This document shows, one piece after another, positions 37,747 to 48,913 of a stretch of 64,000 nt of DNA. Source of the DNA: Lumnitzera littorea (lineage: Eukaryota; Streptophyta; Magnoliopsida; Myrtales; Combretaceae). The notes beneath the pieces are model-generated. The model was not told the DNA's origin and did not search any database. It was given only the letters and a program-made list of their open reading frames with translations. The stretch's first letter is position 1; every line of letters begins with the position of its first letter. The stretch is taken from NCBI GenBank assembly GCA_024138015.1, contig JAMXBB010000009.1, forward strand, positions 14,092,263 to 14,156,262, given 5' to 3'. The position numbers and the translations under genes were made by a program.

Positions 37747-37754
37747 GAAAGGAG
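37747..37754 (+). other. Polypurine tract of element I
   Basis: GAAAGGAG directly before the 3' LTR start, the usual plus-strand priming site. Confidence 0.7.
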
Positions 37755-38609
37755 TAATGGGAATCAAGCTACGGGACCTCTAACCTACAGCCGAGCTCGA
37801 CGACTAAAGAGGCTAACACAATGAATCCTTATGTTCCAACTAATCCCTGCTGAAGCTAAGTACTTCCTTGCCGAGTCACCTTTGATGCCGTACCGTATGA
37901 CCACCTATTATTCTGTGTTATGCTAAGTTGATGATTACTCTAATGTTGAGTCGATCAATCACTCAGCATTATCCTTGTCAAGAAACCGAGAGATAGAGAA
38001 TTCGAATTGACTAGGTCATCTCTACTTGGACAAGCCCACCTGTCCGTACTTTTGTCCGCATCCCCTAACAACCTCGCTAATGTAGCATTGCCATGTGTAA
38101 AAAATCGTGTGAAGAATCTGTAGCACCAATGATTATTTTCCTTGTATATTCATTTTTACCCTTTTGTATCATGTACATTATTTTTTTAGAAAATGTCCTT
38201 ATTGTCTTTTCCCTTTTAGGCAAGTTATCTTAACTTACGGGTATAAATACCCTTGTACTTGTAGCTGTAACTCATTAAATTACCTTCAATACACTTGAGT
38301 ACCTTCATCCTTGCATAAATACTGCTTGTTTACTCTCTGCGTCACTCTTATTTTTTCCCTTAAGCAAGGTTAAGTAACGAATAACCTTACTGGACCAATT
38401 TGTGCATCATATCGAATTGTGTCATAAGTCCTTGAAAGTTTCATTAGTGCTTCATATCCTCTGGAGCTGTTCATGGGTTTTTGCTTACTGTTTCATTCAT
38501 CTTTATCACTCTTTTCATACCTTTTCCCATTAATCCTTTTTAGAGCTTTCTACAAGCTTGGACCCATCCAGCAATCGTTATTGTCTATTCTTGGTCATGG
38601 TTTGCAACA
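37755..38609 (+). repeat. 3' LTR of element I
   Basis: 855 bp, beginning TAATGGGAATCA (the terminal TG mutated to TA) and ending TTTGCAACA. Same length as the 5' LTR with substitutions mainly of transition type. Confidence 0.93.
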
Positions 38610-38614
38610 AGTTT

Positions 38615-39248
38615 GTTCAACGCTCAATAATCTGACAAAAGGCAAGCTCTAAGAGCTTAAGAGTAGCCTTGCTCAAAAGGGGAAGTTCTAAGTATAGGAA
38701 TATTATGTTTTGTCTAATTTTGTATATCTATATATTTATATTGTTTACAAATGTTGCTATTTATAGTAAGTCCTAAACCTTAGTGGCAAAATTGTAAATA
38801 ATATATAAGACCTTAAACCTTAAAGAATTAAGACCATAAATAAAATAAAGAAAATATGTACAATAATACAAAACTGTGCGTTTAATAAAAGAAATTGATA
38901 GGTAGTCATTCGGCCTGTCTTGGAAGGAGTAGGATCCGAATTGGGTGGGGTCGGCAATTAGATGTCCGGGTTCAAGAAAGAGTCCTTAAAGTCTTGTAGT
39001 ATTTAGCTGAGACACTAAAAAGGTCGATCCATAATTACCGAGTTCTAAAGTGACACTAGACTCTTTATGCTGTGCTAAATGGTTCTTTGGCCTTGAGTGC
39101 TTAGCTATATGGTTTTTCGACTTCTTGGCAGACAACAGACTTAATGCTAAGTGGTTCCTTTTCTTCCTCTCATCCTTTTGACATCTGATTGGCCTTGGCT
39201 TGAAATAGGTTGGCCTCAGCTTGGATATACTTGGAAGTTGATTCCTAA
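38615..39248 (-). repeat. 3' LTR of element II, part 2
   Basis: Continues from 33184 once element I is removed. Aligns with 43824-44436 in the 5' LTR, sharing TTTGTTCAACRCTCAATAAT and the TATTTATA (reverse TATA) box at 38758-38765. The outer TGA of this LTR end appears lost. Confidence 0.85.
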
Positions 39249-39262
39249 CTTTACCGCAGGTC

Positions 39263-40501
39263 TGATACGAGGCAAGCGCACCTATCAATTTTAATATAGT
39301 CGGATATGAGTCCGAGTCGATCCCTCAGAGATTTTGAGTACTAATATTAACTTTAGCTTTATTATCTAACCGGAAAATTGTGTCGAGTTGAATGAATTAA
39401 AAATACTGAAATTAACAACTAAACTACTTATGAGACTTAATTACGCAAATTAGAAAGCAATAAACTATTAACGACTTCAAGTATGCAATGATGTATTTAG
39501 GAATTATTTCCCCTAGTGTTTAACATGTAACCTTTTTAAAATATATTCAATTTAGTTTCTATGATTCTTGACCGGAGGGATTCACAATTAAAGCTAATAT
39601 CTTTCTCAAGCATATTAACCCTAATCCTAAATTATTTACCGGAATCTCTTCACTTAGTAATATAACTTAGAATTGCATTAATGTATAATGAATTCCCATA
39701 CAAACAATCAACTTTCCGAAAGAAACATGTATCTTATCTCTAAGTATACATGTAATTCCCTTCAATTATGCTAAGATCTAATTACACATGCAATTTCTCA
39801 ATCAACATGCATAATATCATATATTGATATTCTAGAAATATCAATCCATAATTAACGACATAATTGAATCAAGAAAAGATAGAAACTTTCTTGAAATTAT
39901 AATTCAATCCAAGAATCACATGAAACCCTAGGTTCCATAATCCTAAATACTTGAATTCTAAGCTATCATAATGAATCTAAAAACGAGTTCCATCAAAGAC
40001 ATAAAATAAAACATGAAAACCCCTCTTGATTTGATGAACAATCTTTAATCTTGAAATCGATGTCGTTATCGCTTCTTGATCGATGTTCTTATCGCTTCTT
40101 GATTGATGTTCTCCTTAAGTCTCCTTTCTTCTCTTGTGTCTCTTTGTTTCTGTAATGTCTCTCTTTCTTTTGAACCCTAAGATCCCCTTTTATATGTATA
40201 TTTCATGGATTTTATTTTCGTCACTAGACACTGGCTGAGACATGGCCGTGTCCCCAGGCCGTGTAACTTTCTGCACAAAGGCAAAATTTCTGCACAACTT
40301 CAAAATTTCATAACTTCTTCGTTTGAACTCGGAATTGAGTGAAACTTGATTCCTTTTCTTCGTTTTTGAGCCTAGAACGCGTTTAAACCCTGAAATCAAC
40401 ATTTTACTCAATTAAGTATCAATTTCTTTAAATAAAACCAAAAATGTACGGGAAATGCTATAAAATCACCATATAAAATATGTTTAAAATTAGAGTTATC
40501 A
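39263..40501 (-). mobile_element. Solo LTR IV (1239 bp) in element II
   Basis: Plus-strand ends are TGATACGAGGCAAG and TAGAGTTATCA, so both ends carry TG/CA. The 5-bp flanks AGGTC (39258-39262 and 40502-40506) are identical. Without it, the element II linker joins to sequence just before the 3' LTR. The small frame at 40190-40411 lies within the LTR and is not called. Distinct family from the other LTRs here. Confidence 0.88.
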
Positions 40502-40506
40502 AGGTC

Positions 40507-40824
40507 CAAAAGGAAGTTGTCCTTGATGTTAAACATTGAGCATGGGTTGAGATGTTGAACAAACTTCTCTTGCCTTTTCTCCTCACCATGGGTATCGAAT
40601 GTCTCTGTATTTCCTCAACACTCATAGGGGTTAAGCAATAGCTCTTCCCATCCTTCTGAACTGTGTAAGTGTTGAGGAAGCTATCGTGGATCACTTTCTA
40701 GTCATACTCCTAAGGTCGGCCAAGAAGTAAATTTGCAGCATTTATAGGCACTACGTCAAAGTCAGTCTCATCCTTGTATTGTCCAGCCTTGAATGCAAAC
40801 TGAGCTCTCTTATGCACATGAACC
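40507..40824 (-). pseudogene. Element II protease C-terminus and linker
   Basis: On the minus strand: MVHVHKRAQFAFKAGQYKDE, then DFDVVPINAANLLLGRP, then KVIHDSFLNTYTVQKDGKSY and CLTPMSVEEIQ. This is the standard end of gypsy protease plus linker. It is separated from the active-site part by a solo LTR at 40830-41741; removing that LTR and one ATACC copy makes FNDKGMVHVHKRAQ continuous in frame. RT does not follow. Confidence 0.88.
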
Positions 40825-40829
40825 ATACC

Positions 40830-41741
40830 TGATGGGAATCAACCTCCGACCACATCCAAGCCGACGCCTATCAATGCTTATCGAGGTTGAATTGCAGCCA
40901 GAAGGACGAGAGGAAGGAAGATGAACACTCAGCATTATGTCTATCATTAGCTAAAGTACTAAGAGATCACGCAGCTGAGTAATCATAACCAAAGAACCAC
41001 TCAGCACATCAAAGAGAGACTCATGCCGACTGATTCTATGACTCGACAATTGTTGGCTGACCTCTTTGGTGTCTTGGCTAAGACACCAAAGACATTAGGG
41101 ACCCCTTCTTGGACCCAAACATTCAACTGCCGACCCTATCCGGTTTAAATACTACTCCTTCCAAGCATGCCAAATTTTGTAAAACGCACAGTTTTGTATT
41201 CTTGTATATGTTTTCCTTCATTTTATTTATGGGTCCAATTCTTTAGGGTTTAAGGCCTTGTATATTATTTACAGTTTTGCCATTAGGGTTTAAGACTTGC
41301 TATAAATAGTAACATTTATACTTATACATAGATAGACAGATAGATAGATATATAGAGAGTGAAACTTTCCTCTTTCGAGAAAGGCTATACTTGAGTTAGC
41401 ATTTGCCAAATGATCAAGTGTTGATTATACTCTTTAATTGTCCTTGCATTCTTATCAATCTTGTTCTCAGATTATGGTGAACCCATTCATTTGAGCCAGT
41501 TAGTGAGTTGCATCTAACCTTCATTTGAAACCTCGAGCAACATTTAGTGTTCATGAGTCGTATTGAACTTTATTTTGAGCTTAAACCCCTAATTGTGTTT
41601 GTGTGTTAGTGAGTTATATCTATTCACATTCACTATCAAAAACCTTCCTATTCCTTGTACCCATTTTCTTTTGAATACCCATTCCTGTTCGTTCGAGATT
41701 TATTGCTATTTCTTTCTGGATCAATCCTTTGATCCTTATCA
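40830..41741 (+). mobile_element. Solo LTR of element II type, nested in element II protease
   Basis: Starts TGATGGGAATCA and ends CCTTATCA. The 5-bp flanks ATACC (40825-40829 and 41742-41746) are identical. Over much of its length it matches the reverse complement of 43550-44442 (shared AAACGCACAGTTTTGTATTC, and TATAAATA at 41301-41308). A (GATA)-like microsatellite lies at 41328-41350. It is a relative that jumped into an older copy and then lost its internal region. Confidence 0.93.
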
Positions 41742-41915
41742 ATACCCTTGTCGTTGAACCACTTCAATCCTTAGGGTCGGGATGCAGGTAGGTTAGCAAT
41801 CTCATCTTCTCCCCTAACTTAGTAGAAACGATGTTGGTGCAGCTACCTCCATCGACAACCAGGGAGTAGGTCTTCCCATTCACTAGATACCGTATGTGAA
41901 ATAAATTTTCCCTTT
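41742..41915 (-). pseudogene. Element II protease, active-site part
   Basis: On the minus strand: CLVNGKTYSLVVDGGSCTN, with the catalytic Asp in VVDGGS at 41834-41854, then KLGEKMRLLTYLHPDPK. The aspartic-protease motif is kept. The remainder continues at 40824 after removal of the nested solo LTR. A stop follows the HPDPK segment. Confidence 0.85.
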
Positions 41916-41919
41916 ATCC

Positions 41920-43259
41920 AGGATCTGGTTTTAGTTGGCTTGCTTGTCCGTTATGGATATGAGTTCATCCAGATTTTTGACATAGACATCTTCGTCTATC
42001 AACTCATCTTTCGAACTCTTGTCACTCTGACTCTTTACTTGAGCTTTAGGCCCTTTGCCCTTTAAGACCATGACCCCTTTATTTGGAGATTGAGAAGTAA
42101 CATGTCCGTAGCCTAAGGATTTGAAGCACTTCACATCTCGGGCCTTGTTGCCGAGTGCCTTCTCTTTCTTGGCCCTCTTTGTCTTGGCATGGTTAGGTCG
42201 ACTTGGTTCTCCTTTCTCCATCCTCCTCTCTAGCCCTTTTCTCTCGACATACCTTTCAAGCTCAAGGCTGGCTTGTTGAGGTCAACTAGTCAGCTTTTGA
42301 TGTTGTCTTCTCTTTTGTCTCTCCACCCTTAATGCTAAATTGATTAGCTCATCTAATGAGTTGAACGGTTGTAGTTTGACCACATTAGCAATGTCGTCTC
42401 AGAGCCCACTCAGGATTTTAGCAATAGTACATTCTTGAGGCTCGGTAATCTCACATATAGTTATTAAGGTTTCAAACTCTTGCAAGTACTCTTCAATAGT
42501 GGTTCAACCTTACCTCAGGTGCTGAAAAGCATGTAGCATCTCTTGCTTGAAGTAGGTTGGCACAAAGCGTTGATTCATCAATTGCTTCATAAGACTCCAA
42601 GTTTTGATCGGCTCTTCTCCTTTGGCTTCTCACTTAACAACTAGCTTATCCCACCAAAGGCTTGCATATTTAACAAGGAATAACAAAGCTAACTTAACAT
42701 TTGTTCGATCGTCACACTCGTAGCACTCGAACAACTTCTTGACTTAGGGAACCTAATCGAGGAACTCTTTAGGTCTGATACTTCCATAGAAGGTTAGCAG
42801 TTTAAGCTTGATATTATCAAGTCCTTGGCTAGGTGCTCGGGGTTCATCCCTTGCATTCTAAGTTGGTCAGTTCACCTTGGATCAACTACTTTTGTTGGAG
42901 CTTTGCTTGGCCATATCCCTTCTCAGCTTCGGCTCTCTTCTTTAGTTTCCTTGATTTGCTTCAGATTCAATACTCCTATCGTTTCTTCTTCTCAACACAG
43001 GTTAGTTTTCTCTTCTTCTCAACTCGGAAACTCTTCTTGACTATCGCTCATCATTATCTAGCTCATTGGAACCACTTCTACTGATGGGTGTTTGCTCCCT
43101 TCTTTCACCTCGGCTAACTCATCTACGGCCTTTGACTAACCTAGTAAGCTCTTGAATAAAGTCGATGAGATTTTGAATATGATATTTTAAGTTGCCAACA
43201 TGTCTCCTCAAGCTTCCGCGAGGATTGTCTCCGCTATTATTGACACTATCTTCAGACAT
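41920..43259 (-). pseudogene. Element II gag
   Basis: Starts MSEDSVNNSGDNPRG at 43259. The capsid region reads KLALLFLVKYASLWWDKLV, then TWSLMKQLMNQRFVPTYFK and IEEYLQEFETLITI (about 42700-42450), a typical Retrotrans_gag order. The zinc knuckle (42090-42128) reads CFKSLGYGHVTSQS, so two of its four ligands (second and fourth Cys) have become Ser. Stops are present. The last part forms a 96-codon open stretch (41931-42221) rich in Lys. Confidence 0.88.
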
Positions 43260-43537
43260 TCATGTTTGTACAGCAATTTCTAGAGAAAATTGAACAAACA
43301 CGTCTTACAACAAAATCACTACAGCAACCTAGAAACGACTACTACTCGGCTTCTATAGCTACCATTACTGATAAACACTAGAATCAACTACTGAAATGAA
43401 TGTTACTAGACTCAACTGCAGCACAATATTACGACTACTAAAACATAATCAACACCCTACACTATGGAATGCCGATGAATAGATGTTCAAATGGTTACAC
43501 AAACTTTGAAGAACACTATCATGCATGTCTCCCCAAA

Positions 43538-43549
43538 GCTCGGATACCA
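43538..43549 (-). other. Primer-binding site of element II
   Basis: Minus-strand TGGTATCCGAGC directly abuts the 5' LTR at 43550, one mismatch from the iMet-type site. Confidence 0.8.
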
Positions 43550-44442
43550 TGATAATGCGTATAATAGATCTTAAACCAAAGATGAGGCAATTTAGCTTTG
43601 ACTAAGAATGGGAAACCAAAAGTGAGAATGGGGATGGATATCATGCACCAATACACCAATAGAATCAGGGAATGAGCTTAAAATAAGGTTTGATATGACT
43701 CATGAACACTAAATGTTACTCGGGGTATCAAATGATAGGTTTGATGCGACTCATTAACTTATTCAAATGAAGGGTTCGACATAATCTTGAGAACAAGATC
43801 GATAAGAGAGATTAAAGAGTTTGTTTAACACTCAATAATCCGGTAAAAGGCTAGCTCTAAGAGCTTAAGAGTAGCCTTGCTCAAAAGGGGAAGTTTTAAG
43901 TGTAGGAATATTCTATTCTATCTAATTTTGTATGTCTGTATATTGATGTTGTTTACAAATGTTGCTATTTATAGTAAGTCTTAAACCCTAGTAGCAAAAT
44001 TGTAAATAATGTATAAGACCTTAAACCTTAAAGAATTGGGCCATAAATAAAATAAAAAAAAACATGTACAGGAATACAAAACTGTGCGTTTAATAGAAGA
44101 AGTTGGCAAGCGGTCATTCAGCTTGTCCTAGAAGGAGTAGGATCCGAATTGAGTAGGGACGGCAGTTGGATGTCCACATTTGGGAAGAAGTCCCCGAAAT
44201 CTTGTAGTGCTTGGCTGAGACACTAGAATGGTTGATCCATAATTGTCAAGTTCTAAAGTTAGTCGATGCTAAACTCTCTATACCATACCGAATGGTTCTT
44301 TGGCTTTGAGTGCTTGGCCATATGGTCTCTCAGCTTCTTGACAGACGATAAACTTGATGCTAAGTGATTCCTTTTCTTCCTTTCATCTTTCTGGCATTTG
44401 CTTGGCCTTGGCTTGGATATAGTTGGAGGCTAATTCCTATCA
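43550..44442 (-). repeat. 5' LTR of element II
   Basis: Plus-strand ends are TGATAATGCG and TTCCTATCA, 893 bp. It carries the reverse TATA box TATTTATA at 43966-43973. It shows the uninterrupted version of the site where element I entered the 3' LTR. Confidence 0.9.
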
Positions 44443-45218
44443 AGGGGGGAGAGAAGTTAAAGATTAGGAAGAGATGAAGAGAGTGATGGAAAGGACATTT
44501 GTTCCAAGCTACTATCTATAAGATGCTTTCAAAAGGTTGCAAGAGTTAAGACAAGGAGGATCTAGTGTCGATGCTTATACAAAGGAGCTTCAAATGTTGA
44601 TGATCTAATGCAAAGTTGTAAAGCTAGAAGTCCAAACTATCTCTAGGTTTATCATTAAGTTAAAGTATGAAATAGGTTATATTCTTGAGACCAGGAATAT
44701 TAGGTCTTTGGATGAGACAATTTGAGCTGCTTAGAGAATTAAGTAATGTTGAATAAGTAGATTCTAAGTTCCTGCTAGTTAGGTTATCCTTAACCAACCT
44801 GTTTCGAGTAAACTAGTGCCATTGGAATCAAGTAAGGTCAGTGACGTCTGACTTATTCTAGCTACCCAAGCTGAAGAGAAGGAACCCTCAAGGAAGTTGG
44901 GGAAAGGATAGAACTCAGGAAGAAAGAATAGCAAGATCAAGTGCTCTAAGTGCCAAGGATTTGGTCACATGGCAACACAATGTCTAAACAGAAGAGTAAT
45001 GGTGGTGAAGGGAAAAATGCCAACCATCGAAGTTGATAACACTAACAAGGAAGTTGAAGAATTGAAGGAAACCGAATAAGCCGACTAGTTCGAGGAGGAG
45101 GAAGTTATTTATGGTGAAGAGAGTAACTTTATGCTGTAACTACTGTACTAAGGCAAGTAATGAGTGTGAGCTTAGTACTTGAGGACAAATAGCATGAGAA
45201 CTTGTTCCACATTGGTTA
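44443..45218 (+). pseudogene. Element III gag C-terminal half with zinc knuckle
   Basis: Resumes gag after element II: EEMKRVMERTFVPSYYL, then FKRLQELRQGGSSVDAYTKE. The zinc knuckle CSKCQGFGHMATQC (44942-44983) keeps all four ligands (CX2CX4HX4C). Protease begins with ENLFHIGYI near 45190-45216, where A4 interrupts. There are scattered stops. Confidence 0.88.
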
Positions 45219-48200
45219 TATTACGACCCAAGGGGTAGTTTAGTTGTGGTAGGCGTCGTATATTGTATAAAGGACTGTAGATTAATTATCCTTTCAATCA
45301 ATTTCCCTTTCAATCGACTATCCTTTCAATCGACAACCTTTTATGCAACATACAAGGTTACTACTACAACTAACAACCCGAAAGTTATGTAGGCATAAGT
45401 AATGTCATAATAAAAATATATTAAATGACTATCAAATCATAATTATAACATATTTACATAATACATATACTAAGTCTTTATCGTACTAGAAGGTAAAATA
45501 ATATTGCTTAGTATTACATCTGAAATTTCCATGGTCTTACTGCAAAAATAGAGATATACTCTCATCTCTAACCTTATGCTTATACCAACCGAAAAATAAG
45601 CCACTAACCTTGGGTATCCTACGATCCGGAACGACAAACAAGTCCTCCTGCACAAGTAATCTATAAGGTTATAAGCTAATTAGTTTAGTGAGATATCCCT
45701 CTACCATACTACAAATAAGTTACTCATCAATTAATTCAAACATATGTATGCATGCTCATACAGAATGCCAAACAAATACATACAAGAAACTAAGTGTTGC
45801 ATGCAACTCAGATTTAGTACCTTCCGAAGTCAGGGTTAGAGTATATACAGCACAATCAAATCTGGGTATCATACTTGAACTACTACAATAATGAAACTCT
45901 ACGTTTTGTATTCTGAATAAATAAAGGGTATGTCTATTTTCAATTTTAATTAAAATCAGTTTCAAGTATGATTGTGAGTAGATTCTCGAAGTCTACACTC
46001 ACTCCTAAACGAAGGTCTTTGGACTCAACTCTTAGCTAGGCGATTGGCACTTCTAATGCCTAGTAACCTCGCGGGCCAGGATAAGGTTATATTATATGTG
46101 TACACCGTACTAAAACACTATAATTGGAATTTAATATTAACCCCCATATGGCCTCTTATTATGTCCGTGTAATGTGACGGCTGAAATTAGTTACGTAATG
46201 CATGGTTATGCATGTTCGATTTAATTAATTCAAGTCAACTATCATTAAGTCCAATTATTGTGTGATTAATCAAAATCATAAATAGATCGAATCCTATTGA
46301 ATTCACTATACAACAAATAGTACATTATCATATTTTAAAATAGTTTCACAATCATCAAACGGTATCACATGTATGCACAACCTAACCCCACACAACATCC
46401 AATTATAGATCTCAGTTAACATTCACTAACTACATATATAAACATGTATGGAATCATTAGGAGTACTCATTCGGCCATGTTCGATGTCAAAGATTGTAGT
46501 AATCTGTTGGTAGGTCAATCTTGATCTTAAGATCACCTGACATTTAGGGATAAGAGAAGTAATAAGTGTTTAAGTTAAATAACTAAACTATTCATATATT
46601 TAGTACTAACTAACTAAATTACCTATCTATTTATATGAAATTCTTGGTTTGAGCTTTTTCATCAATTGCATATAACTTTTTCAATTTAGTTCTGATTTTT
46701 ATAAACTTATTGTCTATTTTTATCATTTTCGAATATACTTTCTCGTAATGAGGTCCATTTTGAACGTTGTAATCTGTATTTTTAATTATGATGTAAAAAT
46801 ATCACAAATTTTATTATTTTAACTTAATTAACTATAAATGATTATTTTAAGCTTTTCTTTACACATTTATGATTAATAAGTATCTAATGCCTATATTTTG
46901 TAATTTTCTTATGTTTGAGTTTATTTTATTATAATTTATATATTTTGCCATTTTTAAGGTTTAATACTTATTTATTTCATTTTTTTCTATTTTAATAATT
47001 TTATAATTAATTAATTAATGTTTTTAATTATGAATTTAATTAAATGATGATGTAGCAGCATAAGAAGATGCCCCGTGTCATTTTTGAATTTTTTTTTTCA
47101 TATTTTGAAAATTTTTTTCCTATTTTATATTTTTACGTAATATGTATATAATTATATTTATTATTGTATTTTATTAAATTTTGCAAATTAATTATTTTCC
47201 ATTTTCTTGAACCTCATGGCATCTATACATACTTATATATATATATATATTATTTTATCTTATTTATTAATTTAGTATTATATTATATTATACATATAAT
47301 ATTTAGGTATACCTGTATACTTAGATATGTGCTATACCCTTAACATTTGTATTTTTATACGTATATATATACTTATGTAGTTAGCTTTCTTCACTTATTT
47401 ATACATACATACATGTATATATACTCATGTAATTAGGTAATATAATCCCTAAATATACTATATACACTATACACATATATATGTATATAATATACCTATA
47501 CGTATATTATACAAGTATTTTTTTTATTTTATAAATATATATCTATATATGTATTTTTGGCCACTTATTTGTACACACACTTATATAATGAAAATACCTA
47601 ATATACATATATTATACATGTGTATATATATGTACATATACACAAATTCTTTTTACTAACTATTTGTAGAATTAAATATAACTTGTACGTATACATGAAT
47701 ATTCTAAGTATTTATGCACTTATGAGTACATGTACATGGTATACTATCAATTTTTCATAAAATCCCAATACATGTACATAGATTTTTCTTGTAAATAACA
47801 ATAGAATACCTATAAATTTACTATATACACCTATAATACATATGAAATTCTATGAAATATATGTACATGAAATAATACATTTAAATACTTATTACAAAAT
47901 AAATATAATACACATACTACTTATCTATTCTCTTAGTGATATGATGAAATATGGATTAGAAGCTCCTTCTTCTTCTCTTTACTTTAATCGTTGCCTTTGA
48001 AGTAGAAAAAAAAAAAAAATTGGACAAAGGAAGAGTAATGCTTTACGATTTGGAAATAAGTAAGGAATTGTAGTGTTTGTGCTTTTGTGTTGGAAAATAT
48101 GTGTTTGCTTCTTGTTTCTAGATGTGATCAACTAGGGAAAATGGGCAAAAAATGATGTGAAAAAAAAAAAAATCAAGACAAGATATTATCATTAAGTGAC

Positions 48201-48767
48201 AAGACAAGGCCTTTATCTTATTAGATTTGTTTTATGCACATAAGTAGCACATGGTGAAAATCAAGTATACATCATCGGTCGAAATTTTCTGGAAGTTCAT
48301 GTGGCAAATAAAAAAGTTATGGAGATAAATAATATTGAATTTTTATAAAATTTATTAATTTAATTGTTAACCATTACATTTATAATATTTAAAAGTTATT
48401 TCAATGTGTTCGTTGATAATTTTACACAATTACAAGTATTAATTGATAATTGTATTCGATAAGTTTTTTTTTTTTATTATTGTAGGGTATAATTATTCAT
48501 TTTATAAGATTAAAATTATAGTTTTAGGATTTTGTCAAATTTGGGTTCAATCTTGAGTATTTACATATATATAGGGTTTAAGGTTTTCATACGCGATTTA
48601 GGTTTCGATTAAAATTCTATAGTTTTTATTACTTATAATATATTCAAATTCATATTTTAATAAATTTTTTTGTCTTACTTAGTTTTATTGACTCATGAGA
48701 TTATTTATAGCACTCAATTTCAATTTAGGGTTAAAACCAATAACTTTATAAGGTTTACTGGCTGTAA
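45219..48767 (-). mobile_element. Family A repeat, copy A4, in element III protease
   Basis: A 3549-bp unit flanked by identical GGTTA (45214-45218 and 48768-48772). Left end TATTACGACCC; right end CTGGCTGTAA. It aligns with A3 over most of its length in the same orientation, including the GC-richer island (45605-45655), the TA-rich block (47220-47910), an A-run (48006-48019) and the terminal 450 bp. Removing it joins ENLFHIGYI to KVNG in the protease. It proves that family A is a transposing unit making 5-bp duplications. Non-coding. Confidence 0.92.
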
Positions 48768-48772
48768 GGTTA

Positions 48773-48913
48773 ATGGGATGTTGTATACTTTTTATAGTTG
48801 ATAATAGAAGCTACACTAATGCAGCATCTACCTTTATGGTCCAACAATTAAAGTTGCTGACTAAACCTCACCCTAAACCTCATAAATTACACTAGCTTAG
48901 TGACAAAGGAGCT
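48773..48913 (+). pseudogene. Element III protease, active-site part
   Basis: KVNG is followed by a frameshift and then CILFIVDNRSYTNAAS, where DNRS (48800-48811) stands for the catalytic D-x-G-S with Gly changed to Arg. It continues QQLKLLTKPHPKPHKLH and SDKGAL, ending at D2. Confidence 0.85.

Larger units (their letters stand above)
33185..38609 (+). mobile_element. Ty3/gypsy element I, complete with both LTRs, 5425 bp
   Basis: Two 855-bp LTRs (33185-34039 and 37755-38609), PBS at 34043, polypurine tract at 37747-37754, and the perfect TSD AGTTT (33180-33184 and 38610-38614). Internal order is gag, protease tail, RT, RNase H, integrase, with stops throughout. Two in-frame-like deletions remove the gag C-terminus with the protease active site and the RT catalytic motif. 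It inserted into the 3' LTR of element II and is the innermost layer there. In the first 100 aligned LTR bases I count about 21 differences, about 19 of them transitions. Confidence 0.93.
32888..44442 (-). mobile_element. Ty3/gypsy element II, gag-protease only, nested in III
   Basis: Read right to left: 5' LTR 43550-44442, PBS, gag, protease, linker, 3' LTR (32888-33184 plus 38615-about 39248). The flanks ACGAG and AGGGG are a decayed TSD; removing one copy restores the gag frame of element III. Three later insertions lie inside it: element I, solo LTR IV and a solo LTR of its own type. Without them it is about 4 kb. The linker after protease runs straight into the 3' LTR, so RT, RNase H and integrase are absent. 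It is either an internally deleted copy or a non-autonomous family. Confidence 0.8.
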
